Assembly: GCA_023053545.1 (NCBI GenBank)
Contig: JAKZAN010000004.1
Span: 9,424,001-9,488,000 of the forward strand
Source of the DNA: Lepidurus packardi
Lineage: Eukaryota; Arthropoda; Branchiopoda; Notostraca; Triopsidae
Length of the DNA: 64,000 bases
Direction: 5' to 3'
Of the stretch, positions 52,601-64,000 are shown in pieces. A program made the position numbers and the translations under genes. Every line of letters begins with the position of its first letter. Positions within the stretch are counted from its first letter, which is position 1. The notes under the pieces are model-generated. The model saw nothing but the letters and a program-made list of their open reading frames with translations. It was not told where the DNA came from and made no database searches.

Positions 52601-54410
52601 CCCTTCACTTCCACAGCGATCTGCAGGCTTCGTCATGCTCGTTGTCAGCAGAGAAAGTTGGCTAGGAACGAATCCCCAAATTAATTGTGAAACTGAAATT
52701 GGTTTGGTATTGAACTAAGAAACCAATAGTGCTTTCCCAGCAACAAAACAACTCCGCCCAAATGGTCATCAATGGCGTGTCCTACTTGGGAAAAGTGCCA
52801 CACGCCAAACATGGTTTATTTTGTTTTCCTTAATTCTACGAAAGAGGGAATTTGAAGTAATTTCGACCTCGAATATTTTTAAATGTAAACCTGGAAATAA
52901 AAAGATAATTGAATTAATTAACATGACGGCCAAAGAAACAATTGCTTTTTTAATTTAAAATAGTTAAAATTCAGTCTAACTTTATTTAATTTAATTTGCA
53001 ATTCGTCAATTCAATTACGAATTTAATTATTTAGCTTTTTAACAAGCTAAGCTATTGGATATTTCGGCAGTTTCTATAAACACCTAGTTCAGATTATATC
53101 AGCTTTGTTACCTGTTTGCTCATTTTCTCTCTTTCTCAGTTTCGTTGTCTTAGCTCTTGTATTGCTTCGGGACTTCCAAGACTCGAAACTCGGTTCAGAC
53201 ACGGGAAAGTGGCCCTCATTTACATACGTCTTCCATTACAACTTTGAATAAAAAAAAGGACTAAAAAACAACTAACTTCATGTTCCCAGTAAAGTTAGAC
53301 AAACGAAAAGGTCTCCAGCGTATTTATAGATGCCCTAAAATCAAAAGGAGAAAAAAATCAACAGTCAAAACGCACATAATAATAATAAAAAATTACTAAA
53401 TGATCAATTGGCTCGACATAAGAATCATCGTAAAGGTACCGATTTCCTTCGTATCTTAGCCACTTTTATTGGTAATAATACAGTTTCTTTCACGCCAATG
53501 CATCCGTTCCACTTGGGAGGAGATTAGAATCGTTTCTTCCCATCAAAGCAACGACAACAGAGAAAGTACTTTTTCTATACTGCTTTCCCCACTTTTGTGT
53601 TTGAAAGCTGGTATGGCACGAGAGATTAACTTTTGTGGGCAAAAATGATCTTAAAATCAAACTAAAAACAAACAGAAAATCACAGAAACTGCGTATTAAT
53701 TTACAAATAATAGTAATTCCATTTAAAACACGTAAAATTGAATCCTGAAATCTTCCGAAGTTTTTTTTTTGCCTGTCCATCAACATTGCATGGTTCTAAA
53801 AAACTCCTCAAAATGCAGAAAATCTTCTTCGCGAAAGTGTGAAGAATAATTTCTACACCAACATCAACATGATGTGCAATAATGATAGGTTCATTTTAAA
53901 TAAGGAAAACAAATAACGAAACTGAAGACAAAAGTGCACTACGAAAGGACCGAATTCCGAAAAACTATAGCTTTTTTAAAAAAATTTACACATTTTCCAA
54001 ACAAGGTCCATCTAATTACATTCGAGAGTGCAAAGTCTATCCTATTTTGGTGTAGGCGGTTTTTAGAAAGGAGGCAAAAAGAATTGCACGAAGAACGAGA
54101 TTCTATTTTTTTTTGTCAACATATTTCGTTCAAAATTTTTCCCACCTTTTTCTTGGAATGCGAAATTACCTTCCTTCAAATTCATCTCTTTCAATCTTCC
54201 CTTGAAAAAAACCTCCCAGTACAAGGAAGCTTGCAGCTCTAATAAAGTTATGGAACCAGGGATCTAGAGCCCTTCAAAACTACCTAGTTTTAGATGTATT
54301 GGCCTATTTTGCCAAAATTCTGGCAACTTGCCCAAAGAATGAATACTTCCTTTGCTTTTCTTTTCCAATGTTTGTTCGTCTTATGCCTCTCTATGATCTC
54401 TCTTGTTTAT
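49690..54410. other. Spacer: PTB promoter side and TMEM132 3' untranslated region
   Basis: No coding gene recognised. The minus-strand TMEM132 transcript probably ends near 53440-53460, where TTTATT at 53465-53470 reads AATAAA on the minus strand. The remainder is AT-rich. The segment just above 49690 is expected to contain the promoter of the PTB gene, but no core element was identified. Confidence 0.5.
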
Positions 54411-57400
54411 CTACGCCATAACAGGCTCCTTGAGTTGGTGGTAAAACGCGAGGATTTGGTCATAATCCATAGTGAGTATATCTGCGTTGTTGTTATTGGC
54501 CGTAGCGGCAGTAGTACTAGTCAGATGCAGGAGTTCGTCAGTACCGGCGGCGGAAAAACGCGGATTTTCGATGATATTGGCTTGTCGAATGTCCACAGCA
54601 TCGCTCATTTGGATCACTGGCGAGCTGATAAAGTTGGTCGTGGCCTCTTGCTCGGGCTCCAATTCCTGTCGCAGTAATTCCCGCGTATTTTCATAGAGAT
54701 TAATATTATTTCCATTGGTATTGGCGTTGAGGAGATTTTGGGCAAACTCCTCCGTGTTCTGCAGATTCCGCGGCATCATTTGCCCCGACATAAGCCAGCT
54801 ATTGGTGTACAAGTCGAAGTCCGGCATACTGAGCATGTTATCCGCGAAATCCACTACTCCGAACCTTTTATACCTCGCATTGGCCGCCTTATGGGCCGCC
54901 AGTCGTTTTGTTACGTTCGGAGTGGAACTACTGACTCGGTTATCTTCCAGACCCTCCTTGGCCGCGCCTCCAGGAGGCGTTAAATTCGTATTAACCCCGA
55001 CATGCTTCTGTGAGTGACTTCTGAGCGCCTTTTCGGGATTAAAACTCGGATTTTGGATTACGCGGACGTTCTTCTTGCTATATGTCGTGGAATTGATAGG
55101 AGCGGGACGCACAGAGGGCGGGGCTTGCCTACTGGGCAAGATTTGTGCTTCTTTAACGCGATTCAGGTTGTAATGTAAGTGCATTTGGTTTACGGAAGTT
55201 TTTCCGCCCGTTTCGCCCGACGGATCGGAGGAATGGGTACCGCCTGGGGGGTTTTCATGAGGTTTAGGGATTGGGTCATGAAAAGGTGAGGGGGTTGGCC
55301 GATCTAAAGTGGATTTGCCCAGCCAGACCCAATCTCGTGCGCTGGTTTCTAGTTGGGCGTCGGAAGATTTCTTCGCGTTAGAACGATGCGACGGAGGGAA
55401 AGAGGCGGAGCCTGAAGTGACGTCATCGTCGTATTCGCGGGTCTGCTTTTGTTGTCGGATGGCAAACACCATGCAAAAACTTACAAAGACGAAAATGGCA
55501 ACGCTGAAGACACCCAAAAGGATGAAAACGGCGATTTCCATCGGCGACGAGGTGTGGGCGTGGCTACTGCGTTCGGGAAGATCAGCCAAAACGGCGGAAT
55601 ACAGCTTGGGACTGCCTACATCGTCATAATAATGGACTTTGGCAGTCGGTGGCTGGTTGCTGTCATCCCTAAGAGAAAAACTGTGATCGCTGATGGCTGG
55701 GCCAATGAAATTGTCTAAATCTGCAGAGGCAGGTTCGGAGAAGGTGATACTGCCCGGATTGAAACGTTCTCCTTCTTGGGAGGGCGGGGCCGGTTTCTTG
55801 CCAAAAAAGGTATCGGAGCCTCCAGGGCGGTTATGGCCTCGAGGGGGCGTGGCGTTGCGCAGTTTGGGGTATGGGACGGGCTGGAGGGCGTGGTCAAAGG
55901 CTTCGTTATGGTTTTCGTCTAGAACGTTGCCCATGAGCGAGCGCGTGAAATTGACTTGCACGTGAGTCAAGGCAAGGGCTAACGGGTGAGAAAGGGAAGG
56001 GGCGGGGCGTTGGCAGGAAGAGGGAATATCCAGCCGGACTTTGAGTAAGTCACCTTGCCCTTCGCCTACAGCAATAATACGTGGGTAATGAGTGCGCTGG
56101 TGGGAAGAAGGAGCGTAAGTAACGACAGAATTGTTGGTGGACTCGATAGAGAGGTCGTAGTACTGGGCGGGTATCTGATGGAGCTCGGAAGTACTGCCGT
56201 CCGAGAAGTGTACCGTTACGTCCAGTAATGCTTCCTGTGAAAACCAGAAGTTGTGAACATGTGTAGAAAGACGTTAATTTTTAAAAATAAATGGACTGTC
56301 GTTCTCACAATTATGAAAATTCCTTAAAAGTGTAAACTGAAGTGTTTCTTGCATTTATGAAAAACCGTGAGAAATCCGAACGGACCTACGTTCTCACAGG
56401 ACGTGAGAAAAGTTGGAAATTAGCTTAAAATTTGTAGATCACAAAAGAATAGGAGTCAGAAGACTAGTTTTAACTAATGTATCTGTAAGTAAATTGTTTA
56501 AAAATTAGAGACTTTGAAATAACTAAAATGACGACACATATTATTCGTATTAACTTAACAATGTGTCTTGAGCGTAAAAGGAAACTGATTTTCGTAACTG
56601 CAATACTCAAGTCGTAATTTCAGCACCTAAGTACAAGCCCATGATTTCCAAACTGAATACAATTCAAAATGAAATTTTTTCAGGTTTAATGGCTACACGT
56701 TGGTCTTTCAATCTGCCTCGCTTTTAACAATCAACCAAAAAGTAATTGGGATTTCGCGTTAAGGCTCCCGTATGCCTTAACGTAGCTTATTAATACCAAA
56801 TAGTCACAGAAGGCGCTGCTGTTTGTTGTTGTTTTGCGAAAGCCTTGCGTAAGAAACCAAAAAAAGAAATATATAGCTAATTGCCGGTAAAGTTTTCATG
56901 CTTGTTTGCTTCTAAAAAGTACAACTTGTCAACACAGTTTGCTCTAGCAATACGATATCCCAAATCAAGTCGTCGATAAACATATTTCAATAGATTTCTT
57001 CAAAAACGGATTGTCAGATTCGAAGGCAATGTAATTTCTTTTCTTTTTATAGCAGCTAGTGCACAATTTAAGGACACATTTTTAGGCAACGTATTTCCCA
57101 TAGTTGCAAACTTCATTTGCATGCTGTTAATTTACTATTCCCTGGGAAAAAGGTAAATTGGCTGTGCACTTAGCTCTTAGCACTATGCTCAAGCTTACTG
57201 TCAAATAATTTTTCCATCACATGTGCTGGTTTTAACGAAAAGTTAAAACAAAGTTTAACGAAAAGTTAAAACCAGCACATGTTAAAGAAAAGTTAAAACC
57301 TCCGCCTATACGGAGCTAAGGTGCACATGAGCCTTAAGATCATTCACAAACAAAAAACAGTTACTCTCTTGCTGATAGTGACTGATTGCCAATTGTGCAC

Positions 57401-60400
57401 GATTGCACAACTACTCAATCTTCGAATAAACTTCTCTTCACCTTTACAAATGTATACCCTGTATACACCTGTATGTATATACACCATATTTAATAGCATC
57501 TAGGCTTTACTAGGGGGGATAAACCCACAATGTTTGCAACTTTCCTAAAACTTAAAACTTTCAAAGTAGAACAATCAATTTTTTAGAAGCCAAATTAAAG
57601 AGCTTAAATAACATTCCTACAAATGAATTCAGAACCTAACTGTTAAATTTACCTGGTACTTGGCTGTCAGTTGACGCGTGACCCCAACTTCCGCAGAATG
57701 GCATTCTTCACAGTCCGTATCCGGTTGCAACCGGAACTGCAGACCGGAAACAAGTTTGGCAGCAATACTAACAATATCTACGCGTTCATGGGTCATCTCA
57801 ATACTTCTGCTCCCCAGAATCTGACTAGTAATCGGTGAAACCACCTTCGGTTTCAAAAACATCCACGAGAAAACAAAACGAACGAACAAAAAAAGAAAAA
57901 AAAACGAGGAAAAAAGGAACAAACTCCGTTAGCTCTTGTTTATCGATCAAGTCTCTCGCAGGTAGAACATTAAAAAAAAAAAAAAAGAAAGGAAGAAAAG
58001 TGATTACCTGAACATCAGTTTGCCCAAGTTGCTGTCCTTCTAAGATAGTCCCACGCAAGATTAAGCGCCGAGGGTCCGACACTCTGAGAAACGGCTGTAC
58101 TAAATCCGTCACGTAAACGTAGGTCTTACGGGACACAAAGTACGTCACTCGGCCCGATTCATGATCCTCCGCAAAAAACTTGGTGATCACCTGGTCCCCA
58201 ACGACGAAAAAAAATACCCCAAATAACTCAATTAGAATCTTCTCTACCGCTGTCATTTTCTCTCTTTTTTTTTTAACCTCTAAAGGAGTTTGCTGGAACC
58301 GTAAGCGACACGTGGACTCGGATTTGTCCTTCTGGGGCACTTTCCAGCCCAATATCGGACTCAGCGCCGAGTCCTGGACCACAATTTCTAGCGGCATTTC
58401 GGGGACCCAAACTGTGAAATACGCGTATCCCATGGAAGATCCATACTTGACGATAATGGTGGCGTTGCTGGAACCCCGGATCTCGGATCCGTCGACATAA
58501 ACGAGAGTGCAGGCGGGCGAGACCTATTAACAGTACTCCGCAAAACGAGCATAAGTAATGAGAATGAAGCTCTTATGCTACGGCTTCTATTAACGCTCTA
58601 ATACTAAACCCCAGCATTATTTCACTCTTAAATATGCTAATAAGCGTTATAGTATACTAGCCAAGAGCAAATGCTCACGCTGTGTAAAGATTTAAAAAAA
58701 ATCGTTATAGTAAGTTATTTCTGGAGAAAACAAAAAATTTCTAAAAATAGAAAGCGTTTAGCGAACACGCCAATCCTACTTTCCTAGCTTGCGAAATTTC
58801 ATTCAGTTCAGTCAGGAGCATACATGAAGGGAATTAGACCAAATAGCTCTGAGACATGCAAAATGTTAAACAGTCGCAAATTTCTCGACTGCCCGCTTAG
58901 GGAATTCCCCTTTCCTAAATGTCTACGCTCGAGACACGCAATTGCGCGGAATCTTCCCCCCCAACTCCACGGGTGTTAATCCCCAGGCCCACTTCCCTCC
59001 CACTTTCCATTCGTAAAAGGGCAGAAAATGTGCCAATACCTTAAGGATGCTGTCATCTGCAGATGCGCAGGAAGACTGCAAAGTCACGTCCGCCACTTGT
59101 CCACTTTGGCTTACCACAAAAATTCGCAAAGGAATTCCAACTTGGCGCCCATTTAAGATGGCCGTGTTCATTAATTCCCTCGTCTAGAATAGAACCGATA
59201 AATTTTCCTTTTCCCAAATGTTTCTCTCCCCTTAAAATAGCCACATGTTTTTACTTTCGCGATAGGAACCACTGCCTGGATATCATCTTTCAAGACTTGT
59301 ATGGCAGAAATCAACTTCCGGCGATCGTCTTCCACCGTCTCGGACTGGCCCACGAAGCTGGCCGGCAATTTGGCTCCATGGCTTTCAGGATAGCGAGTAC
59401 TCCAATGCCAGATTATGCGTCCTCCATCTGTCCAATCGTAAGACGAATCTTCGTCCACTTGGAACAAGCACGCAAACAATTCCTCGTTCCTACACAAGAG
59501 AAATAAAAAAAGAGAGCAGCTCTTACTAAATCCCTCTTTCCTTTCTTCCCAATCTTCTCAACAATTGTGTCTTTCTAGGATCCCCGAAATTCTATTCTTT
59601 CTAAATAAACTACAATTAAGTCATGTCTCATGAAACAAAACGAACTGTCTTATTATAAATCAACTACCATTAAGTAAGATACTAACAACGGGAGTTTATA
59701 CTGGTACCTGGTGTTTCCCGAAATAGCCGTCTGATTCCGGCTTATGGTAGCCAACGCTGCTGAATGTTTATGATTCACTTCCCACTCGACTTGCCAAAAG
59801 CTGGACGTGGGTTGAATATCCACAATCTTGAGACCACTCCGTGCTCGGATCCTTAAAATATCCGCAATTGTGAAAGTAAGAATCGTATTAAAATCCTTCC
59901 GTTCCCTTTTTAAGGATTCAACGGATTTGGGAGATGATACATGTGAACGTGTTTTACCGTATAAGAATCGCCAGCGGCGCGGGCGTGTGGGAAGGCTCCA
60001 GGAGCGCGAAGATATAGAATTGCGAACCGGGATAAAGCGGCACGGCAGGCATGACTAAACGGAACGGGCTACTTTCGGATACGGTCAAAATCCGGTGAGG
60101 ATATACGTCTTGGAGCAACTGGATCGATCCTACCGCTACGGACGACTGCAGCTGAACCACTCGACGGTTTTCTAGCCAAGAAAAAGCAAAAGAGAAGGCG
60201 AAAAATCAATAAGTTCTGTCAATAAAGCGCTCGTCTCTCTCTCACTCTCTCTTGCTGCTATGTTTGGTCTTTGGTACTACTTTCTTTTTATGTTTTTATG
60301 ACATACAGCATGTGGGGAGAGAATTAGGCCCTTTAGAATACACAAACAAGACCCCATAGTCCTTCGTGTTCGCTTTGAAAAGGGAATGTTGGTTCTAAAT

Positions 60401-63400
60401 AACTTGAATTAGCTCCAGTTTGAACCTTTAGAATTCCAGAAAAAAAACCTTTGTATTTGTTTGTCTTTTAACTGCGTAGAACGTTGCAACGCATTAAGTT
60501 AGTTTCATTGATTAACTGAAATGAAAGGAATGCTAATAAAAGCTAATTGTTGTTATTAAGTTCTCTAGGTTGCTCCTCCAGAATTCCAATTACTACACGA
60601 TTGGACTAACCACAAAACAAGTTTATTTCGTACTACATAAATAAAGGTTTACCAAACGAAATAGACCCAAAAGTTAAAGTAACTGCAATTTAACTTACAA
60701 AAAATACGAACTCAAAATTACAGTTGTTATGCTAGTGTCATACTATTAATTCTTGCGTTATAAATAGGAAAATTTAGAAAAGTAGTCAGTTTTGGAAAGT
60801 GTAACTATTAAGCTAATTTTAACTTTAAAATAGAAAAAAATATATAGTACAGAATATGTGACATTCTTGTGATAGCTTATCAAAGGAAGCGAACCCAAGC
60901 TGAAACATACAGCTTAACTAAGTGATCTCAAAATAACACAAGACGTTGTTTTATGGAGCGGCGTCGCCCTAGGGGACACAAAGCTGCATTCCCTACAGCA
61001 ATAGATGATAAATCTTGATTTGTTCTGACTAGAAATGTCGTAAGAAATGAGCTAAAAAATAAGAAATTCGGTCGTAAAAATCTTCCCAAGGAAAAAGCTT
61101 GCACAACAAGACCAAGACTGAAAGAACTCTTTCAATGCTAATAGCCATGCAAATGTTTAGGTAGAATATTCAAGTTACATAACCGGAAAGCAGATATTAT
61201 TCGATACCTCGACCAAAATGCTAATGAACTGGCATTACAGTAGTTAGAGCTTTGCAACTAACATTTTCCCGAACATCCAAACTTTCAAAGTTTTTCAGTC
61301 AAGTCCATAAACCCTTCTTGGTCTCATGCCCATAATTTCACAAATAACCAAAAACTGTAAATCCTACTCAACTTTAAAACTTACCGCTATAATTAGCATT
61401 AAAATGTGCAACACCACGTTCTCAAAGAACTCGTAACAAATTAAATTAAACTCGGACTTCCAAGTTACAAATAACGCTAATTTGCTGCAGAATTTTCTAA
61501 TGTAATTGAACAAAAAGTTTGTCTAACTTAGTTACCCGAAATTGCCTTCTAAATTTACCTTCTAAAGTAACAAAAACTGAGAAAATTGAGTATAAAGTCC
61601 CACTAATAAAATGTAAAAGGAAAATAAAAAAAAACTGAATTATAAACAAAACAAGTTAATTTCACGCAACATTGGATACAAGATCTAAAAGAGATAAAAC
61701 ATCGTGTCGCATGTGTTTAAAACAACTTACCTTGTGTTTCGTGCGCAATTCGAGTGACCTTCTTGGCCGTTTTGCGTGCCGGTGCATGATTGTCGCTGCA
61801 AAAGCCTCGATTGGTCTGCGACACGACAAACGCTAAGGTGGCCACCCGTTTGGGCGTTTTGTTCCATTTGGTGGCCAAAATTGTCGCCGTCGTTGTATCC
61901 GTCGCCGAAGGATTCGCCCATGTTAGATTCAAAATCGAGGGCCACCAATGGTAGGGCAGCACCAAATTAGCCAAACAAACTCCTTCCGTCTCACTCAGAC
62001 TGCAACTTGTCGCCACCGATTCGTTCCGTTCGCTAAAAAACGCCGTCAAAGTGACACACATTTCCGTCAGAGGCGCTGGACCTTCCCCCACTGTACCAGC
62101 CGCCTCAGCGCGGTGGCCGGGCATCAAAAACGCGTCGTAGTTCACCAAATGTTGGCCATGAGGCCCAATATGGAACAAAATCCGCGCGACTGGATTTTCC
62201 CGACGAATTCCAACCGACACCAAGTGTGACGTCACATCCAAATTGGGCAGATTCGCTTCAAAATTCCCTGTTTTCCGATTCAGACTCGGTAAAGCCGGTG
62301 GCTTACCCTTGTTCTTCACTTTCTCGTTAACAGGCCCCGAGGAGGAATATTTGGCGGGAATAGTTTGCTTGCTACTAAAAGGGCCAAAAGAAGCTCGAAT
62401 TCCGATCGATTGACTGGGCCGCAGCAGCGTCACTTTCTTGCCTGTTAACAATTCCAACGATCCCGAATTGGCCGGCTTTTGTTGCGAGGCGGAAGGACTC
62501 CATAAAGGCCACCACTTTTTCAGGCCGCTCGTTCCTAATGCTGGTCCTGATCCTGGAACTGCTGAGCCCCAATAGTCCGCCATTTCGGGGGATTCCGCCA
62601 CCAAACCGGGCTTAGACCCGGGTTGGCATAGAAATAAACCCCCATCCCGGGGTTCGAAATGGACTTCGGGCCCGAATGCGTCTGAAAAGGGGGATAAGAG
62701 AGGACAATCATTACCTGACTTTGTGAAAAGAAGTTTCGAAATGCAAAAAGGAGACCAAAAAGGGGAGAAAACTCAAAAGAATGTCAATCACAAGAGAAAC
62801 TGGTTTGAGGGGAAATACCGTGTTTTGATAGGGGATAATAGCTTGAGAAGAATAGACTTCAAGTGGACAATACTATTTCTCTGAGAACTTGACTGGCTAG
62901 TGAGGGAGAATCTCGAACCTGAGTTTTTCACTGCAAAAAGGGCACTATTATCGATTTAACGACGGGAAAAGAACCTATTTTGGGGTATTGGTTCCATAAA
63001 AAAAATAAAAAAAAATCGTACTGTGCTAATACCCATAATGGGCTTACAGTGTGACAAAAGACCAATGCTCGACCACGTCAAATCCTATACTTACCCCAAA
63101 AGATGAAAAATTGTTAAAAAAAAATCCCCAAGATTAATTTGCCCATTCCATGAAATATTTTCCCCAGAAGATTTTATGTAATAATTAAGTTTATATGTAA
63201 TAAAACTCGAAATTTTGCTAGTAGAAATGTATAAATGCATACACTGGCCTACGCCATATGCGGGTAAAAACATAAGCATACTGGAACATCAATACTTTAC
63301 GTCAAGTTAACGTAATAACAGCATTAAGATCCTTCGCTTCGTTGAGCCAAGTTCAAATGAAACAGGAAAACAGAATATTGGTCTGAAAGCAACAACAAAG

Positions 63401-63558
63401 CAACGACAGCCCATTTAGAGAAAATTTACTTCCTCCCTTCGACAGCAAAAAAAAAAAAAAAAAGAAAAACAATTCTGGGAGGCAGTAAATCTTCCTGGTT
63501 AGGCTGCACTAGTTTTACCAGCACAAGCCACCAGCGCCAAGAGGATAAAAACAGCCAT
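54411..63558 (-). CDS. TMEM132: TMEM132-family membrane protein (detonator-like)
   Basis: Ten exons, listed 5' to 3': 63558-63519, 62681-61731, 60171-59958, 59851-59708, 59489-59255, 59183-59040, 58523-58278, 58190-58008, 57844-57653, 56234-54411; 4173 nt, 1390 residues, all phases agree. TMEM132 proteins are single-pass, Ig-like-domain surface proteins thought to act in neuronal adhesion. Exon 1 encodes a signal peptide (MAVFILLALVACA). The ectodomain shows family blocks YVTDLVQPFLRVSDPR, QVVSPITSQILG and VSPACTLVYVDGSEIRGSS. One membrane segment (about residues 1015-1042, ILLGVFSVAIFVFVSFCMV) is followed by the diagnostic juxtamembrane motif DWVWLG at about 1085. The cytoplasmic tail of ~350 residues is Asn/Pro/Ser-rich. 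Large introns at 60172-61730 and 62682-63518 show no other gene. A transposon copy sits in the last intron. Confidence 0.93.
56763..57333 (-). mobile_element. TTAA-flanked miniature element, copy 4, in the TMEM132 last intron
   Basis: Perfect TTAA on both sides (56759-56762 and 57334-57337). The ends are GGCTCCCGTATGCCTTA and GTGCACATGAGCC. The internal landmarks (GCGAAAGCCTTGCGTAAG near 56840) occur in the opposite order to copies 1-3, so it is inserted in reverse orientation. Near its right end is an 18-bp inverted repeat (ACATGTGCTGGTTTTAAC / GTTAAAACCAGCACATGT, about 57220-57282). Confidence 0.85.
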
Positions 63559-64000
63559 TGTGATGGTGTCACATCGTCTTCAACCTGAAAAAGGGCCCAA
63601 CAAGCAAATTCCTGGCCAGAAATACAACTCTCATTGTTCCCCCGATCCAACAACGGCAACAAAACAAGCGCAGATCACATAACTTCGCAAAATCACTCCA
63701 ATTGACGCATCATTGGACGTACAATCTTAATAAAAAAAATCACTTGGAAACTGTTTAAAAATGTTGCCCTCTTTTTCCCTTCGTACTCAACTCGCTTCGT
63801 CTTTTTTTTTTGTTTCTTTCCCCTGCCCTGGGGTAACACAAGCCTTTCGTTCAAACAACAAAATCCCAAAGATTGAAGCGATTTTCTTAACCCCCCTTCA
63901 AGGTGGGCTCGGGATCCCGTCTGACACTAGTAAAAGGGCTTTCCATCCCCGTCCCAGTGCGTTTCGCGTTTGCGCTAAGCGTTCCGAGTCTTGTCTTTCT
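63559..64000 (-). other. Upstream region of TMEM132
   Basis: The sequence before the TMEM132 start codon on the minus strand. It likely holds 5' untranslated sequence and possibly the promoter; no TATA box, second gene or other feature was seen before the window ends. Confidence 0.4.

Noticed and set aside
55309..55965. Plus-strand frames opposite the TMEM132 last exon
   Set aside because: Shadows of the 1824-nt coding exon; no splice signals or recognisable motifs.

Overview
The window is eukaryotic nuclear DNA from an invertebrate, most likely an arthropod. The evidence is short GT-AG introns, long AT-rich spacers, small inverted-repeat transposons, a single-copy nuclear-type tRNA gene, and a gene set typical of bilaterians: legless/BCL9, an LC3-type Atg8, an otopetrin, paired fatty-acid-binding proteins and a TMEM132. 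No prokaryotic, plasmid or viral genes were recognised. The species cannot be named from this sequence.

Layout, left to right. Positions 1-13586 hold no convincing gene. They contain repeats (an inverted pair at 503/1790, a tandem ~250-bp duplication at 7462-7965, a transposon inside another transposon at 12037-12623) and two weak exon candidates near 4.3-5.3 kb. Positions 13587-22867 (+) carry an 11-exon legless/BCL9 gene, the Wnt co-activator, with three BCL9 homology domains in order inside a Met/Gly/Pro-rich protein of about 1932 residues. A long 3' untranslated region follows. The compact LC3-type autophagy gene lies at 25667-26163 (+). Positions 26164-31418 are gene-poor: a decayed tRNA-like copy, small repeats and an intact tRNA-Ala(CGC) at 30626-30697.

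Positions 31419-37271 (+) carry an otopetrin proton channel with two alternative N-terminal ends that join the same membrane core in the same splice phase. ARL6IP4 (38153-38898, +) and a coiled-coil gene of the DUF4200/CCDC42-like type (39091-40680, +) are packed head to tail. Two tandem fatty-acid-binding protein genes follow (41402-42518 and 43107-44591, +); the second has lost one intron.

After a repeat-bearing spacer the strand switches. On the minus strand are a single-exon 712-residue PTB-domain protein (49689-47551) and a TMEM132 (detonator-like) adhesion-type membrane protein of about 1390 residues in ten exons (63558-54411), complete from signal peptide to cytoplasmic tail.

The genes do not form one pathway; this looks like ordinary chromosomal neighbourhood. 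All multi-exon models below were built by hand: every intron is GT-AG and the reading phases agree across each junction, so the reading frames close without edits. A family of TTAA-flanked miniature transposons has inserted repeatedly, including into introns of legless and TMEM132. I found no clear sign of an undescribed multi-gene system; the most informative oddities are the otopetrin alternative starts, the nested transposon with its 9-bp target duplication, the FABP intron loss and the orphan PTB protein.
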